Below are positions 1 through 8,311 of a stretch of DNA of 8,311 nt, one piece after another (the first letter of the stretch is position 1; every line of letters starts with the position of its first letter). The translations under genes and the position numbers were made by a program. The notes below the pieces were generated by a model. It ran no database searches. It had not been told where the DNA came from and saw nothing but the letters and a program-made list of their open reading frames with translations. Origin of the DNA: Myxococcota bacterium (GTDB lineage Bacteria; Myxococcota_A; UBA9160; PR03); the NCBI GenBank assembly GCA_030066475.1, contig JASJBO010000331.1:1-8311 (forward strand). The letters are read 5' to 3'.

Positions 1-245
1 CGCGTCTCCTTGTCGAAGCGCGAGCGCGAGGCGATGTAGACCTCGCAGCCCAGGATCGGCTTGACGCCCGCGCCGCGCGCCTTCTCGTAGAAGTCGACCG
101 CGCCGAACAGGTTGCCGTGGTCGGTCATCGCCACGGCCGGCATGCCGAGCGCCTTGGCCCGGTCGAACAGCGCGCTCTGCTTGATGGCGCCGTCGAGGAG
201 CGAGTACTGGGTGTGGAGGTGGAGGTGGGTGAAGGGCCGCGGCAT
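1..245 (-). CDS. dnaE: DNA polymerase III alpha subunit, N-terminal fragment (PHP domain)
   Basis: This is the beginning of the replicative DNA polymerase III alpha subunit; 81 full codons are visible and the rest lies beyond the left edge. The protein starts [19 protein letters not shown], the characteristic opening of the PHP domain of bacterial DnaE. The HxH metal-ligand motif (H9, H11), the TDHGNLFG block (D42, H43) and GCEVY (E68) are all present. In E. coli DnaE this domain has lost its metal ligands, whereas in many other bacteria an intact PHP domain is a metal-dependent 3'-5' proofreading nuclease, so an active PHP is plausible here. The ATG at 245 lies 6 bp after the guaA stop, and the sequence AGGGG overlapping that stop can serve as ribosome binding site. 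That spacing implies cotranscription with guaBA. The family is certain; dnaE1 cannot be told from another DnaE paralogue on the fragment alone. Confidence 0.93.
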   Translation of the reverse strand, partial: MPRPFTHLHLHTQYSLLDGAIKQSALFDRAKALGMPAVAMTDHGNLFGAVDFYEKARGAGVKPILGCEVYIASRSRFDKET

Positions 246-251
246 CGGCCC

Positions 252-1805
252 CTATTCCCACTCGATCGTGGCGGGCGGCTTCGAGGAGACGTCGTACACC
301 ACGCGGTTCACCCCCTGCACCTCGTTGGTGATGCGGCTCGAGACGCGCGCCAGCACCTCGTGGGGCAGGCGCGACCAGTCGGCGGTCATGGCGTCGACGG
401 AGGACACGCAGCGCAGCGCGATGGCGTTGTCGTAGGTGCGCTGGTCGCCCTGCACGCCCACGCTCTGGATCGGCAGGAACACGGCGAAGGCCTGCCAGAT
501 CGAGTCGTAGAGGCCGGCGCGGCGGATCTCCTCGATCAGGATCGCGTCGGCGCGCCGCAGGATCGCCAGCCGCTCGCGCGTCACGTCGGCGATCACCCGG
601 ATCGCGAGGCCCGGGCCCGGGAACGGGTGGCGCCCCACCATCTCGTCGGGCAGGCCCAGCTCGCGCCCGGCGGCGCGCACCTCGTCCTTGAACAGCTCGC
701 GCAGCGGCTCCACCAGCGCGAGCCGCATGCGCTCGGGCAGGCCGCCCACGTTGTGGTGGGTCTTGATCGTGGCCGAGGGCCCGCGTACCGACACGCTCTC
801 GATCACGTCGGGGTAGAGCGTGCCCTGCACCAGGAAGTCGATCCGACCGATGCGCGCCGCCTCGGCCTCGAACACCTCGATGAACAGGTGCCCGATGATG
901 CGGCGCTTCTTCTCGGGATCGGTGACGCCGGCCAGCGCCTTCAGGAAGCGCTCGCTGGCGTCGACCGTCGTGAGCGGGATGCCGAGCCCCTCGCGGAAGA
1001 TGCGCTCGACCTCGGCCGCCTCGTTCTCGCGCAAGAGCCCGTGGTCGACCAGGATGCAGTGCAGCCGGTCGCCGATCGCGCGGTGCACCAGCGCCGCCGC
1101 CACCGAGGAGTCGACCCCGCCCGAGAGGCCGCACACCACGTGGCCGTCGCCCACCTGCTCGCGGATGCGCGCCACCGCGTCGTCGATGAAGGCGGCCATC
1201 GACCACGAGTCGCCGCAGCCGCACACGTCGTGCACGAAGTTGCCGAGCAGGCGGTCGCCGCCCTCGGTGTGCACCACCTCGGGGTGGAACTGGATGCCGT
1301 AGAGCGGCCGCTCGGCGTGGCGCACCGCCGCGAACGGGGAGTGGTCGCTCGACGCCAGGGTGCGGAAGCCGTCGGCCAGGCGCAGCACCCGGTCGCCGTG
1401 GCTCATCCACACGGTGCGCTCGGCCGGCTCCTCGAGGCCGGCGAACAGCGGGTCGGGCTGCTCGAGCTTCAGGATCGCGCGCCCGTACTCGCGGTCGTCC
1501 GACGCCTCGACCACCCCGCCGAGCTGGTGCGTCATCCACTGGAGCCCGTAGCAGATGCCGAGCACGGGCACGCCCAGCTCGAGCAAGCCGCCGTCGGCGT
1601 GCGGCGCGTCGGGGTCGAGCACGCTCGATGGGCCGCCCGAGAGCACGATGCCCGCCGGGCGCCAGGCGCGCACCGCGTCGAGCGCCAGCCACGGCGGCTG
1701 GATCTCGCAGTAGACGCCGCGCTCGCGGATGCGGCGCGCGATGAGCTGGGTGTATTGGCTCCCGAAGTCCAGGATCAGGACCCGGTCGGCATGAGCGTCC
1801 GTCAC
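252..1805 (-). CDS. guaA: GMP synthase (glutamine-hydrolysing)
   Basis: GMP synthase converts XMP, ATP and glutamine to GMP, the last step of cytosolic guanine nucleotide synthesis. The protein has 517 residues (E. coli GuaA has 525), so it is full length. Residues 8-195 form the class I glutamine amidotransferase: SGGPSS at 56-61, nucleophile Cys85 in GICYGLQ, and His174/Glu176 in FHPEV. Residues about 220-400 form the ATP pyrophosphatase domain, with PP-loop SGGVDSS at 228-234 and the downstream QGTLYPD block. The C-terminal dimerisation domain ends in the typical PPATIEWE. Translation starts at GTG 1805, with an AAGG nearby as a modest ribosome binding site; the amidotransferase motif begins only eight residues later, so no other start fits. 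It lies 9 bp after guaB and 6 bp before dnaE, indicating one transcript. All catalytic residues I looked for are present. Confidence 0.97.
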   Translation of the reverse strand: MTDAHADRVLILDFGSQYTQLIARRIRERGVYCEIQPPWLALDAVRAWRPAGIVLSGGPSSVLDPDAPHADGGLLELGVPVLGICYGLQWMTHQLGGVVEASDDREYGRAILKLEQPDPLFAGLEEPAERTVWMSHGDRVLRLADGFRTLASSDHSPFAAVRHAERPLYGIQFHPEVVHTEGGDRLLGNFVHDVCGCGDSWSMAAFIDDAVARIREQVGDGHVVCGLSGGVDSSVAAALVHRAIGDRLHCILVDHGLLRENEAAEVERIFREGLGIPLTTVDASERFLKALAGVTDPEKKRRIIGHLFIEVFEAEAARIGRIDFLVQGTLYPDVIESVSVRGPSATIKTHHNVGGLPERMRLALVEPLRELFKDEVRAAGRELGLPDEMVGRHPFPGPGLAIRVIADVTRERLAILRRADAILIEEIRRAGLYDSIWQAFAVFLPIQSVGVQGDQRTYDNAIALRCVSSVDAMTADWSRLPHEVLARVSSRITNEVQGVNRVVYDVSSKPPATIEWE

Positions 1806-1814
1806 GGCGCCCTT

Positions 1815-3810
<1,996 letters not shown>

Positions 3811-3814
<4 letters not shown>

Positions 3815-5331
3815 GGCAGCAGCCTCGCGAACGGCGCGCGCAGCAGGTCGGCCGGCGCCTTGTCGCGCTCGAGCGGGAGCAGGAACAGGTCCGACTCCTC
3901 GAGCACCGAGACGTTGCGGCGCAGCTCCTCGGCCAGGCCGTCCTCGCCGGGCCGCAGCAGCAGCAGGTGCAGGAGCCGGGCGCGCGGCTGAGCGCCGAGC
4001 GACTCGCACAGCGGCCGCAGGCGCGCCTCGGCGTCGGCCACCGAGCCCCGCATCAGCAGCAGGACGCCGATCGCCCCGTGGCCGGCCAGCGGCCACAGCG
4101 GCGCGAAGCGCGGATCGGAGGGGACGTGGACCAGCTCGATGCCCACCTCGTCGTCGACGCGCAGCCGCCCGATCGCGCCCAGCGAGTCGGCCGGGATGCC
4201 CTCGCGCATGCGCGGGTGGGCCGCCAGCCCGGGCAGCGCCTCGAGCAGCGGCAGGAACTCGCGCGTGACCTCGGCATCGGCCGCGGCGATCAGCAGCTTG
4301 GCGTCGCGACCGCCGCCCTGGGCCGAGAGCCACTCGCGCAGGCGGCGCACCTGGACCGAGCGGAACAGCGCCGCCTCGTTGGTCGGCGCCGGGGCCGCGG
4401 CGCGCACCGCGACCACGCCGCGCTCGGCGAGCGTCTGGATCGTGCGCAGCACCTGGTAGTCGGGGAACGAGGCGCGGTCGACGACGTCGCCCACGCGCGT
4501 GTAGAGGTCGAGCAGCAGCAGGACCTCCTGCGTGATCGGGTGGACCACGTTGGGGAGCTCGCCGCTGCCCACCGCGAGCGCGATGTGCGCGTCGAGCGAC
4601 GGCAGCCCGGCGCCGTGCTGGCGCCACTCGTCGGCCTGGCGCATGCCCTCCATCAGCAGCGCGCGGCTGGTGGTGGTGATGCGGGCCTCGATCTCCACGG
4701 GCTCGGGGCGGAAGGCGAAGCTCCCGTCCGTCCAGGTGAGCAGCCGGAACAGGGCCTTCTCGCCGTCGACCGGGCCGACGGACGCCTGCACCACGTCGCC
4801 TTCGCGCAGGTGCACCCGCGCGCGCTCGGCGCGTCCCTCCGGGCCGCGGCGGCGCAGCTCGAAGGTCCCGGTGCGCCGGTTCAGGTGGAACAGCTGGAGC
4901 AGATCGACCAGCGGGATCTGCGAGAGGCGCCCCTCGACCTGCTCGGGCGCCTCGCGCACCACGGCGTCGAGGCGCGAGCTGCGCGCGCACACGTCGGCCA
5001 CGTGCTCGCCCACCTCGTCGGGATCGGCGTCGGCGGCGAGCCGCTGGGCGCCCCAGTCGTCGGAGGCCAGCAGCTCGGGTCCGCCCAGGAACACGCAGCG
5101 GATGCGGCGCGTGCGCGGGTTGGTGCGCAGGATCTCCACCAGCTTCGGGGTCTCGATCAGCGCCAGGTCCTCGCCCGCCACCAGCACCTCGGGCACCTCG
5201 GCGACGGCGCGCTCGAGCGCGTCGGCGCCGTTCGCGACCACGCGGGTGGCGTAGCCGCGCGCCGCGACGGCCTCGCGCAGGGTCTCGGCGCGCGCCGGAG
5301 TGCCGTGGGCGATCAGGACCAGGCGGCTCAC
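3811..5331 (-). CDS. Pseudo-receiver / PATAN (DUF4388) protein with GTPase-like C-terminus
   Basis: A 506-residue soluble signalling protein. Residues 1-118 have the pattern of a response-regulator receiver but lack its chemistry: the paired acidic residues are Ala8-His9 and the phosphoacceptor position aligns with Gly53. Residues about 132-236 are a clear PATAN/DUF4388 domain (VEGRLSQIPLVDLLQLFHL, RRTGTF, a GDVVQA turn, GEKALFRLLTW, SRALLMEGMRQADEW). PATAN domains are known from cyanobacterial PatA/Pix-type regulators of type IV pilus motility and are frequent in deltaproteobacteria. Residues about 250-312 resemble a winged helix. Residues 343-506 resemble a small Ras/MglA-like GTPase in layout, without a P-loop. 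The start is GTG 5331, with GGGAGGG just upstream, 16 bp after the preceding stop; an in-frame extension to 5451 is low complexity and overlaps the upstream gene. The stop overlaps the next start. The PATAN assignment is firm, the GTPase resemblance is my inference, and the partner is unknown. Confidence 0.85.
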
Positions 5332-5347
5332 AGTCCCTCCCGGGGTC

Positions 5348-7180
5348 TCATCGCGCCAGCGGCACGCCGAGCGCCCGCTGGAGCTGGAAGGCCAGGTGCT
5401 CGACGAGCACCCGGTCCGAGGTCTGGAACAGGGTCTCGGCCTCGCCGCCATCGGCGCGCGGGCCGACCAGGGCGTAGGCAGGACCCTCGGCGTAGTAGAG
5501 CAGGAACGGCCGCCGCGTCCCGATCCGGTCGGGCTCGACGTGGCTCACGGGCGCGCCGGCCAGCGCGTCGGCGCGCTCGTTGTCGACCAGCACGATCTCG
5601 GTGCGCGTGGTGTTCGGATCGAGCCGCGCCAGCGCGTCGCGCACGCCGCCCAGGTGGGCCGCGCCGGGCGCCAGGCACAGCAGGCCGCGCTCGCCCGCGC
5701 GCCGCTCCAGCTCGGCGAGCACGAAGCTCAACACCTGCTCGAGCGCCTCGACGCCGAGCGCCTGGCCGCGCTCGGCGAGCGCGTCGAGCAGGATCGGGAA
5801 CGGCTTGCCGTCGAGGCCCAGCTCGTGCACCAGGCTGCGGCGGTCCTCGTCGATGCGCGCCGACAGGCTGCGGTCGAGCTCCTCGAGCTGGCGGCCGTCC
5901 ACCGGGAAGCTGCACGCGGCCAGGTGGACGCGCGGCGGCGGGGCCTCGCCCCCGGCCTGGTGCCAGTCCCCGCGCTCCAGCACCTCGGCGATGCGGCGCT
6001 TGAGCACCGCGGCACCGAGCGCGTCGGTCTCGGGCAGCAGCACCGCGAAGCTGGCGTCGCCCTCGGTCGCCAGCAGGTCGGTGTTGCGCAGCACGCGGCC
6101 GACCTGGTAGGCGAAGCGCTCCAGCCAGCTCGCGAACTCCGCGTCGGACCGCTCGCGCCGGAACTCGGGGAGCCCGTCGAGCTCGAGGCGCAGCAGCGAG
6201 AAGGAGCGCCCGAAGCGGCCCGCCTTGCGGATCTCGCCCAGCACGACGTCCTCGAAGAAGGCGTGCGTGTAGGCCTTGGTCACCGGGTCGCGGAACGAGC
6301 GGTGCTCGAGCGCGCGGAAGCGCAGGGCGTTCGAGGCGGCGATGCCGGCGGGCTGGGCGAAGCGCTCGGCCACGGCCCGGTCGCGGTCGTCGAAGGCGGC
6401 GCCGGCGATCTTGTCGGACAGCCGCGCCAGCCCCAGCAGGCGGCCCTCGTGGCGGATCGGCACCACCAGTGCGGAGCTCCCCTCGTGCTCGACCACGGTG
6501 GGCGAGGCGTCGGCCTCGCTGGCGCTCGCCAGCGGCGCGGGCAGCGCATCGGCGGCCAGCTCCTCGGGCTCGCGCTCCACGCGCACCAGCCCGCGCGCCG
6601 CACACAGTCGCAGGCGCTCGGGGTCGTCGGCGCGCGCGATCCACACGACGCCGCCCTGGGCGCGCACCTCGAGGCACAGACCCTCGACGATGCGGTCGGC
6701 CAGCGGCTCGAGCGCGAGGGTCGAGAGCAGCGCCATCGCGCGCTCGTAGAGCGACAGGGCGCCGAGGTACTCGAGGTTCTCGGCCATCAGCGCCGCGTGC
6801 TCCTGGCGCAGGCGGCGGCGCTGGAGGATGGAGTCGAGGGAGCGCGACAGGAGGGTCGAGTCGAGCGGCTTCAGCAGGTAGTCGCTGGCGCCGAGCCGCA
6901 TCGCATCGACGGCGGTGCGCACGTCGCCCACGCTGGTGACCACCACGACGTCCTGGTCGGGCCAGCGCGACTTGAGCCGCTCGACCAGCTCGAGGCCGGA
7001 GGTGCCGGGCATCACCATGTCCGTCACCACCACGTCGAACGGCTCGCGCTCGATCGCGCGCACCGCGTCCTCGGCGGACTCCGCCGTCGCGACCTCGTAG
7101 CCCTCCTGCACGAGGAGGTCCTCGAGGAACGCCCGGAAGTAGCGCTGGTCGTCGACCGCCAGGACGCGCGCCTTGGCCAT
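5348..7180 (-). CDS. Response regulator REC-GAF-degenerate GGDEF with uncharacterised C-terminal domain
   Basis: A 610-residue cytoplasmic multi-domain response regulator. Residues 1-120 are a complete receiver: acidic pair Asp10-Asp11, phosphoacceptor Asp54 (DVVVTDMVMPG), Thr82 and Lys104 (YLLKP). A charged helical linker (about 112-145) leads to a GAF-like domain (about 145-288, ending AQPAGIAASNALRFRALEH). Residues about 295-430 follow the GGDEF fold (DPVTKAYTHAFF, then FAVLLPET), but the signature reads GDASF at 374-378 and the metal-site LDxD is LELD (332-335), so cyclase activity is very unlikely. An RxxD I-site (Arg365, Asp368) sits exactly five residues before it. Residues about 455-610 form a further domain I cannot name with confidence (key stretch PFLLYYAEGPAYALVG ... 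FQTSDRVLVEHLAFQLQ). The start is ATG 7180, with G-rich AGGGGGGAAGG just upstream; a TTG extension to 7234 would run into a hairpin and adds only Gly/Ala/Pro. It heads the cassette. Confidence 0.88.
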   Translation of the reverse strand: MAKARVLAVDDQRYFRAFLEDLLVQEGYEVATAESAEDAVRAIEREPFDVVVTDMVMPGTSGLELVERLKSRWPDQDVVVVTSVGDVRTAVDAMRLGASDYLLKPLDSTLLSRSLDSILQRRRLRQEHAALMAENLEYLGALSLYERAMALLSTLALEPLADRIVEGLCLEVRAQGGVVWIARADDPERLRLCAARGLVRVEREPEELAADALPAPLASASEADASPTVVEHEGSSALVVPIRHEGRLLGLARLSDKIAGAAFDDRDRAVAERFAQPAGIAASNALRFRALEHRSFRDPVTKAYTHAFFEDVVLGEIRKAGRFGRSFSLLRLELDGLPEFRRERSDAEFASWLERFAYQVGRVLRNTDLLATEGDASFAVLLPETDALGAAVLKRRIAEVLERGDWHQAGGEAPPPRVHLAACSFPVDGRQLEELDRSLSARIDEDRRSLVHELGLDGKPFPILLDALAERGQALGVEALEQVLSFVLAELERRAGERGLLCLAPGAAHLGGVRDALARLDPNTTRTEIVLVDNERADALAGAPVSHVEPDRIGTRRPFLLYYAEGPAYALVGPRADGGEAETLFQTSDRVLVEHLAFQLQRALGVPLAR

Positions 7181-7197
7181 CCTTCCCCCCTGGCGCA

Positions 7198-7260
7198 GGT
7201 AGGCGGCGCCGGCCCCACCCCCCGGGGCCGGCAACCGTACGAGCCCTGGGGCTCCCTACC
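7198..7260 (-). promoter_or_regulatory. Possible structured mRNA leader (three-way-junction fold) ahead of the response regulator gene
   Basis: Read on the minus strand, GGTAGG (7260-7255) can pair with CCTACC (7203-7198). These enclose a hairpin GAGCCC-CA-GGGCTC (7254-7241) that abuts the closing helix directly, an 8-base linker, and a perfect 9-bp hairpin GCCGGCCCC/GGGGCCGGC (7232-7224 with 7216-7208) with a 7-base G-rich loop. The whole would form a compact three-way junction that ends 17 bases before the start codon at 7180. No T-run follows, so it does not look like an intrinsic terminator. I do not recognise a known riboswitch class. G+C-rich DNA forms hairpins easily, so the closing 6-bp helix is the least certain part. 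Confidence 0.4.
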
Positions 7261-7278
7261 GCTCCTTCCATCGGCAGG

Positions 7279-7292
7279 AGGCGGCAACGCCT
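7279..7292 (-). other. Small hairpin just after miaB
   Basis: Five bases after the miaB stop the minus strand reads AGGCG-TTGC-CGCCT, a perfect 5-bp stem with a 4-base loop that can be extended outward by a G-T and a C-G pair. There is no T-run downstream. It may mark the miaB mRNA 3' end (RNase protection or factor-dependent termination) or be part of the leader structure that follows; it is short enough to be chance in this base composition. Confidence 0.25.
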
Positions 7293-7297
7293 TCAAC

Positions 7298-8311
7298 TCA
7301 TTCGGGCAGGATGGACGCAGGTTCGCCGAGCAGCGAGTGGGGGGTGGCCTCGGCCAGCCGCACGGCGATGCGGTCGCCGGGGGCCGCTTCGGGGAAGGCC
7401 GCGGCCTCGAGGTTCACGACCCGATGCTGGGGGTCGCGCCCGGCGAGCTGGCCGGGGCGCCGGCTCGGGCCGTCGAGGAGGACCTCGGTCTTCTCTCCGA
7501 CGCGGCTGCGGTGGTAGGCGAGCGTCTGGCGGCGTTGGAGCGCCTGGAGCGCCTCGAGGCGCGTCTGGGCCTCCTTCTCGGGGACCGCGCCGGGCAGCCC
7601 GGCCGCGGCCGTGCCGGGGCGCGCCGAGTACTTGAACGAGTAGCTGTCGACGAAGTCCACGGCGCGCACCAGCTCGAGCGTGGCCTCGAAGTCGGCCTCG
7701 CTCTCGCCCGGAAAGGCCACGATCAGGTCGGTGGTGAGGGCCACGTCGGGCCGTGCCGCGCGCAGGCGCTCGGCCAGGCGGCGCACGTCGTCGCCGCGGT
7801 AGCGCCGCCGCATGCGCTCGAGCACCGCGTCGGAGCCGCTCTGCACCGGCAGGTGGACGTGGGGCTGGAGCGTCTCGAGCTCGCCGTGGGCGCGCACCAG
7901 GGCGTCGTCGAAGAAGATCGGGTGCGGGCTCGTGTAGCGCAGGCGCTCGATCCCGGGGATGCGGTCGAGGCGCCGCAGCAGCTCGGCGAACGCCACGGTG
8001 CCCGCTTCCTCGGCGCGCCCGCGGCGCAGGTCGTGGCGGCCGTAGGCGTTGACGGTCTGGCCCAGCAGGGTCAGCTCGACCACGCCCTGTTCCGCCAGCC
8101 CCTCGGCCTCGGCGACGATCGCGTCCGCCGGCCGGCTGACCTCGCGGCCGCGGGTGAGCGGCACGATGCAGAAGCTGCAGAACATGTCGCAGCCTTCCAT
8201 CACGGTGACGAAGGCGCGGCCGGGAGTGTCGCCGCCCAGCGAGGGATGGCGCCCGGGCAGGTCGAAGCGGGCCAGCGAGGGGGTCTCGGCCGTGTCGGCG
8301 CCCCGCTGCCC
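7298..8311 (-). CDS. miaB: tRNA-2-methylthio-N6-dimethylallyladenosine synthase (MiaB), 5' part missing
   Basis: MiaB is a radical-SAM methylthiotransferase with two [4Fe-4S] clusters that adds a methylthio group to i6A37 of tRNAs reading UNN codons. The visible 337 residues cover the end of the inter-domain linker, the radical SAM domain and the C-terminal TRAM domain. The N-terminal MTTase (UPF0004) domain, roughly the first 115-120 residues by comparison with E. coli MiaB, lies off the right edge. The SAM-cluster cysteines are visible residues 41, 45 and 48 (CDMFCSFC), followed by IVPLTRGREVSR, VELTLLGQTVNAYG, the TSPHP block and HLPVQSGSDAVLERM. The TRAM region includes GRDPQHRVVNLEA, the MiaB-type GRxxxxRVVNFEG version that separates it from MtaB and RimO. 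The reading frame runs open to the window edge, so no start is visible; an internal GTG at 8203 is not the start. It ends 117 bp before the signalling cassette on the same strand. Confidence 0.96.
   Translation of the reverse strand, partial: GQRGADTAETPSLARFDLPGRHPSLGGDTPGRAFVTVMEGCDMFCSFCIVPLTRGREVSRPADAIVAEAEGLAEQGVVELTLLGQTVNAYGRHDLRRGRAEEAGTVAFAELLRRLDRIPGIERLRYTSPHPIFFDDALVRAHGELETLQPHVHLPVQSGSDAVLERMRRRYRGDDVRRLAERLRAARPDVALTTDLIVAFPGESEADFEATLELVRAVDFVDSYSFKYSARPGTAAAGLPGAVPEKEAQTRLEALQALQRRQTLAYHRSRVGEKTEVLLDGPSRRPGQLAGRDPQHRVVNLEAAAFPEAAPGDRIAVRLAEATPHSLLGEPASILPE

Noticed and set aside
3967..6003. A 678-codon plus-strand open frame antisense to the PATAN and response regulator genes.
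   Set aside because: Same composition artefact; its second half is nearly pure Arg/Ala/Gly/Pro and crosses two genes that have clear domains on the other strand.
7208..7232. The 9-bp perfect hairpin as an intrinsic terminator for miaB.
   Set aside because: No T-run follows on the minus strand, and the stem lies only 27 bases before the next start codon with other pairings around it, so a leader role seems more likely.
7181..7234. An 18-residue N-terminal extension of the response regulator from TTG 7234.
   Set aside because: It is Gly/Ala-rich, lies in the 9-bp hairpin, and receivers normally begin a few residues before the first strand, as they do with ATG 7180.
5328..7271. A 647-codon minus-strand frame overlapping the REC-GAF-GGDEF gene.
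   Set aside because: It is the +1 shadow of the real gene: Arg/Ala/Gly-rich, with no domain, whereas the overlapping frame has a full receiver with all conserved residues.
7181..7297. A sigma-70 promoter using TTGAAG (7296-7291) as the -35 box.
   Set aside because: At 17 bases distance the hexamer is CGATGG, which has almost no similarity to a -10 box.
7298..8311. The methylthiotransferase as MtaB or RimO instead of MiaB.
   Set aside because: The TRAM region GRDPQHRVVNLEA and the IVPLTRGREVSR and LLGQTVNAYG motifs follow the MiaB subfamily.

Overview
All genes in this window read leftwards (minus strand). By eye the DNA is about 70% G+C, with codons ending almost always in G or C. That base composition, together with a PATAN-domain (DUF4388) response-regulator-like protein and stacked REC/GAF/GGDEF signalling proteins, suggests a high-GC deltaproteobacterial-type organism (Myxococcota, Binatia/Desulfobacterota-like or similar). 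This is an inference from gene content, not a taxonomic match.

In order of transcription, from the right edge: (1) the C-terminal two thirds or so of miaB, the tRNA methylthiotransferase (8311-7298, 5' end outside the window); (2) a 117-bp gap whose minus-strand transcript could fold into two perfect hairpins enclosed by a 6-bp closing helix, just ahead of the next start codon; (3) a tight three-gene signalling cassette. The cassette comprises a REC-GAF-degenerate GGDEF protein with an unassigned C-terminal domain (7180-5348), a pseudo-receiver-PATAN protein whose C-terminus looks like a worn-out Ras-like GTPase (5331-3811), and a stand-alone cyclic-nucleotide-binding-type domain protein (3814-3356) that starts on a TTG overlapping the previous stop. 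After a 77-bp gap comes (4) a housekeeping run: guaB (3278-1815), guaA (1805-252) and the first 81 codons of dnaE (245 to the left edge), separated by only 9 and 6 bp.

guaB and guaA encode the two steps from IMP to GMP, and dnaE encodes the replicative DNA polymerase III alpha subunit, so the last three genes form a nucleotide-supply/replication operon. The cassette upstream is the unusual part. One canonical phosphorylatable receiver sits at the head of proteins whose catalytic or ligand sites are mostly eroded: GGDEF reads GDASF but keeps an RxxD I-site at the right spacing, the second receiver has no phosphoacceptor, the GTPase-like domain has no P-loop, and the CNB domain has lost its ribose-binding Glu. 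It looks like a signal relay working through binding and protein-protein contacts rather than through enzymatic turnover. No rRNA, tRNA, CRISPR array, insertion sequence or phage gene was seen.
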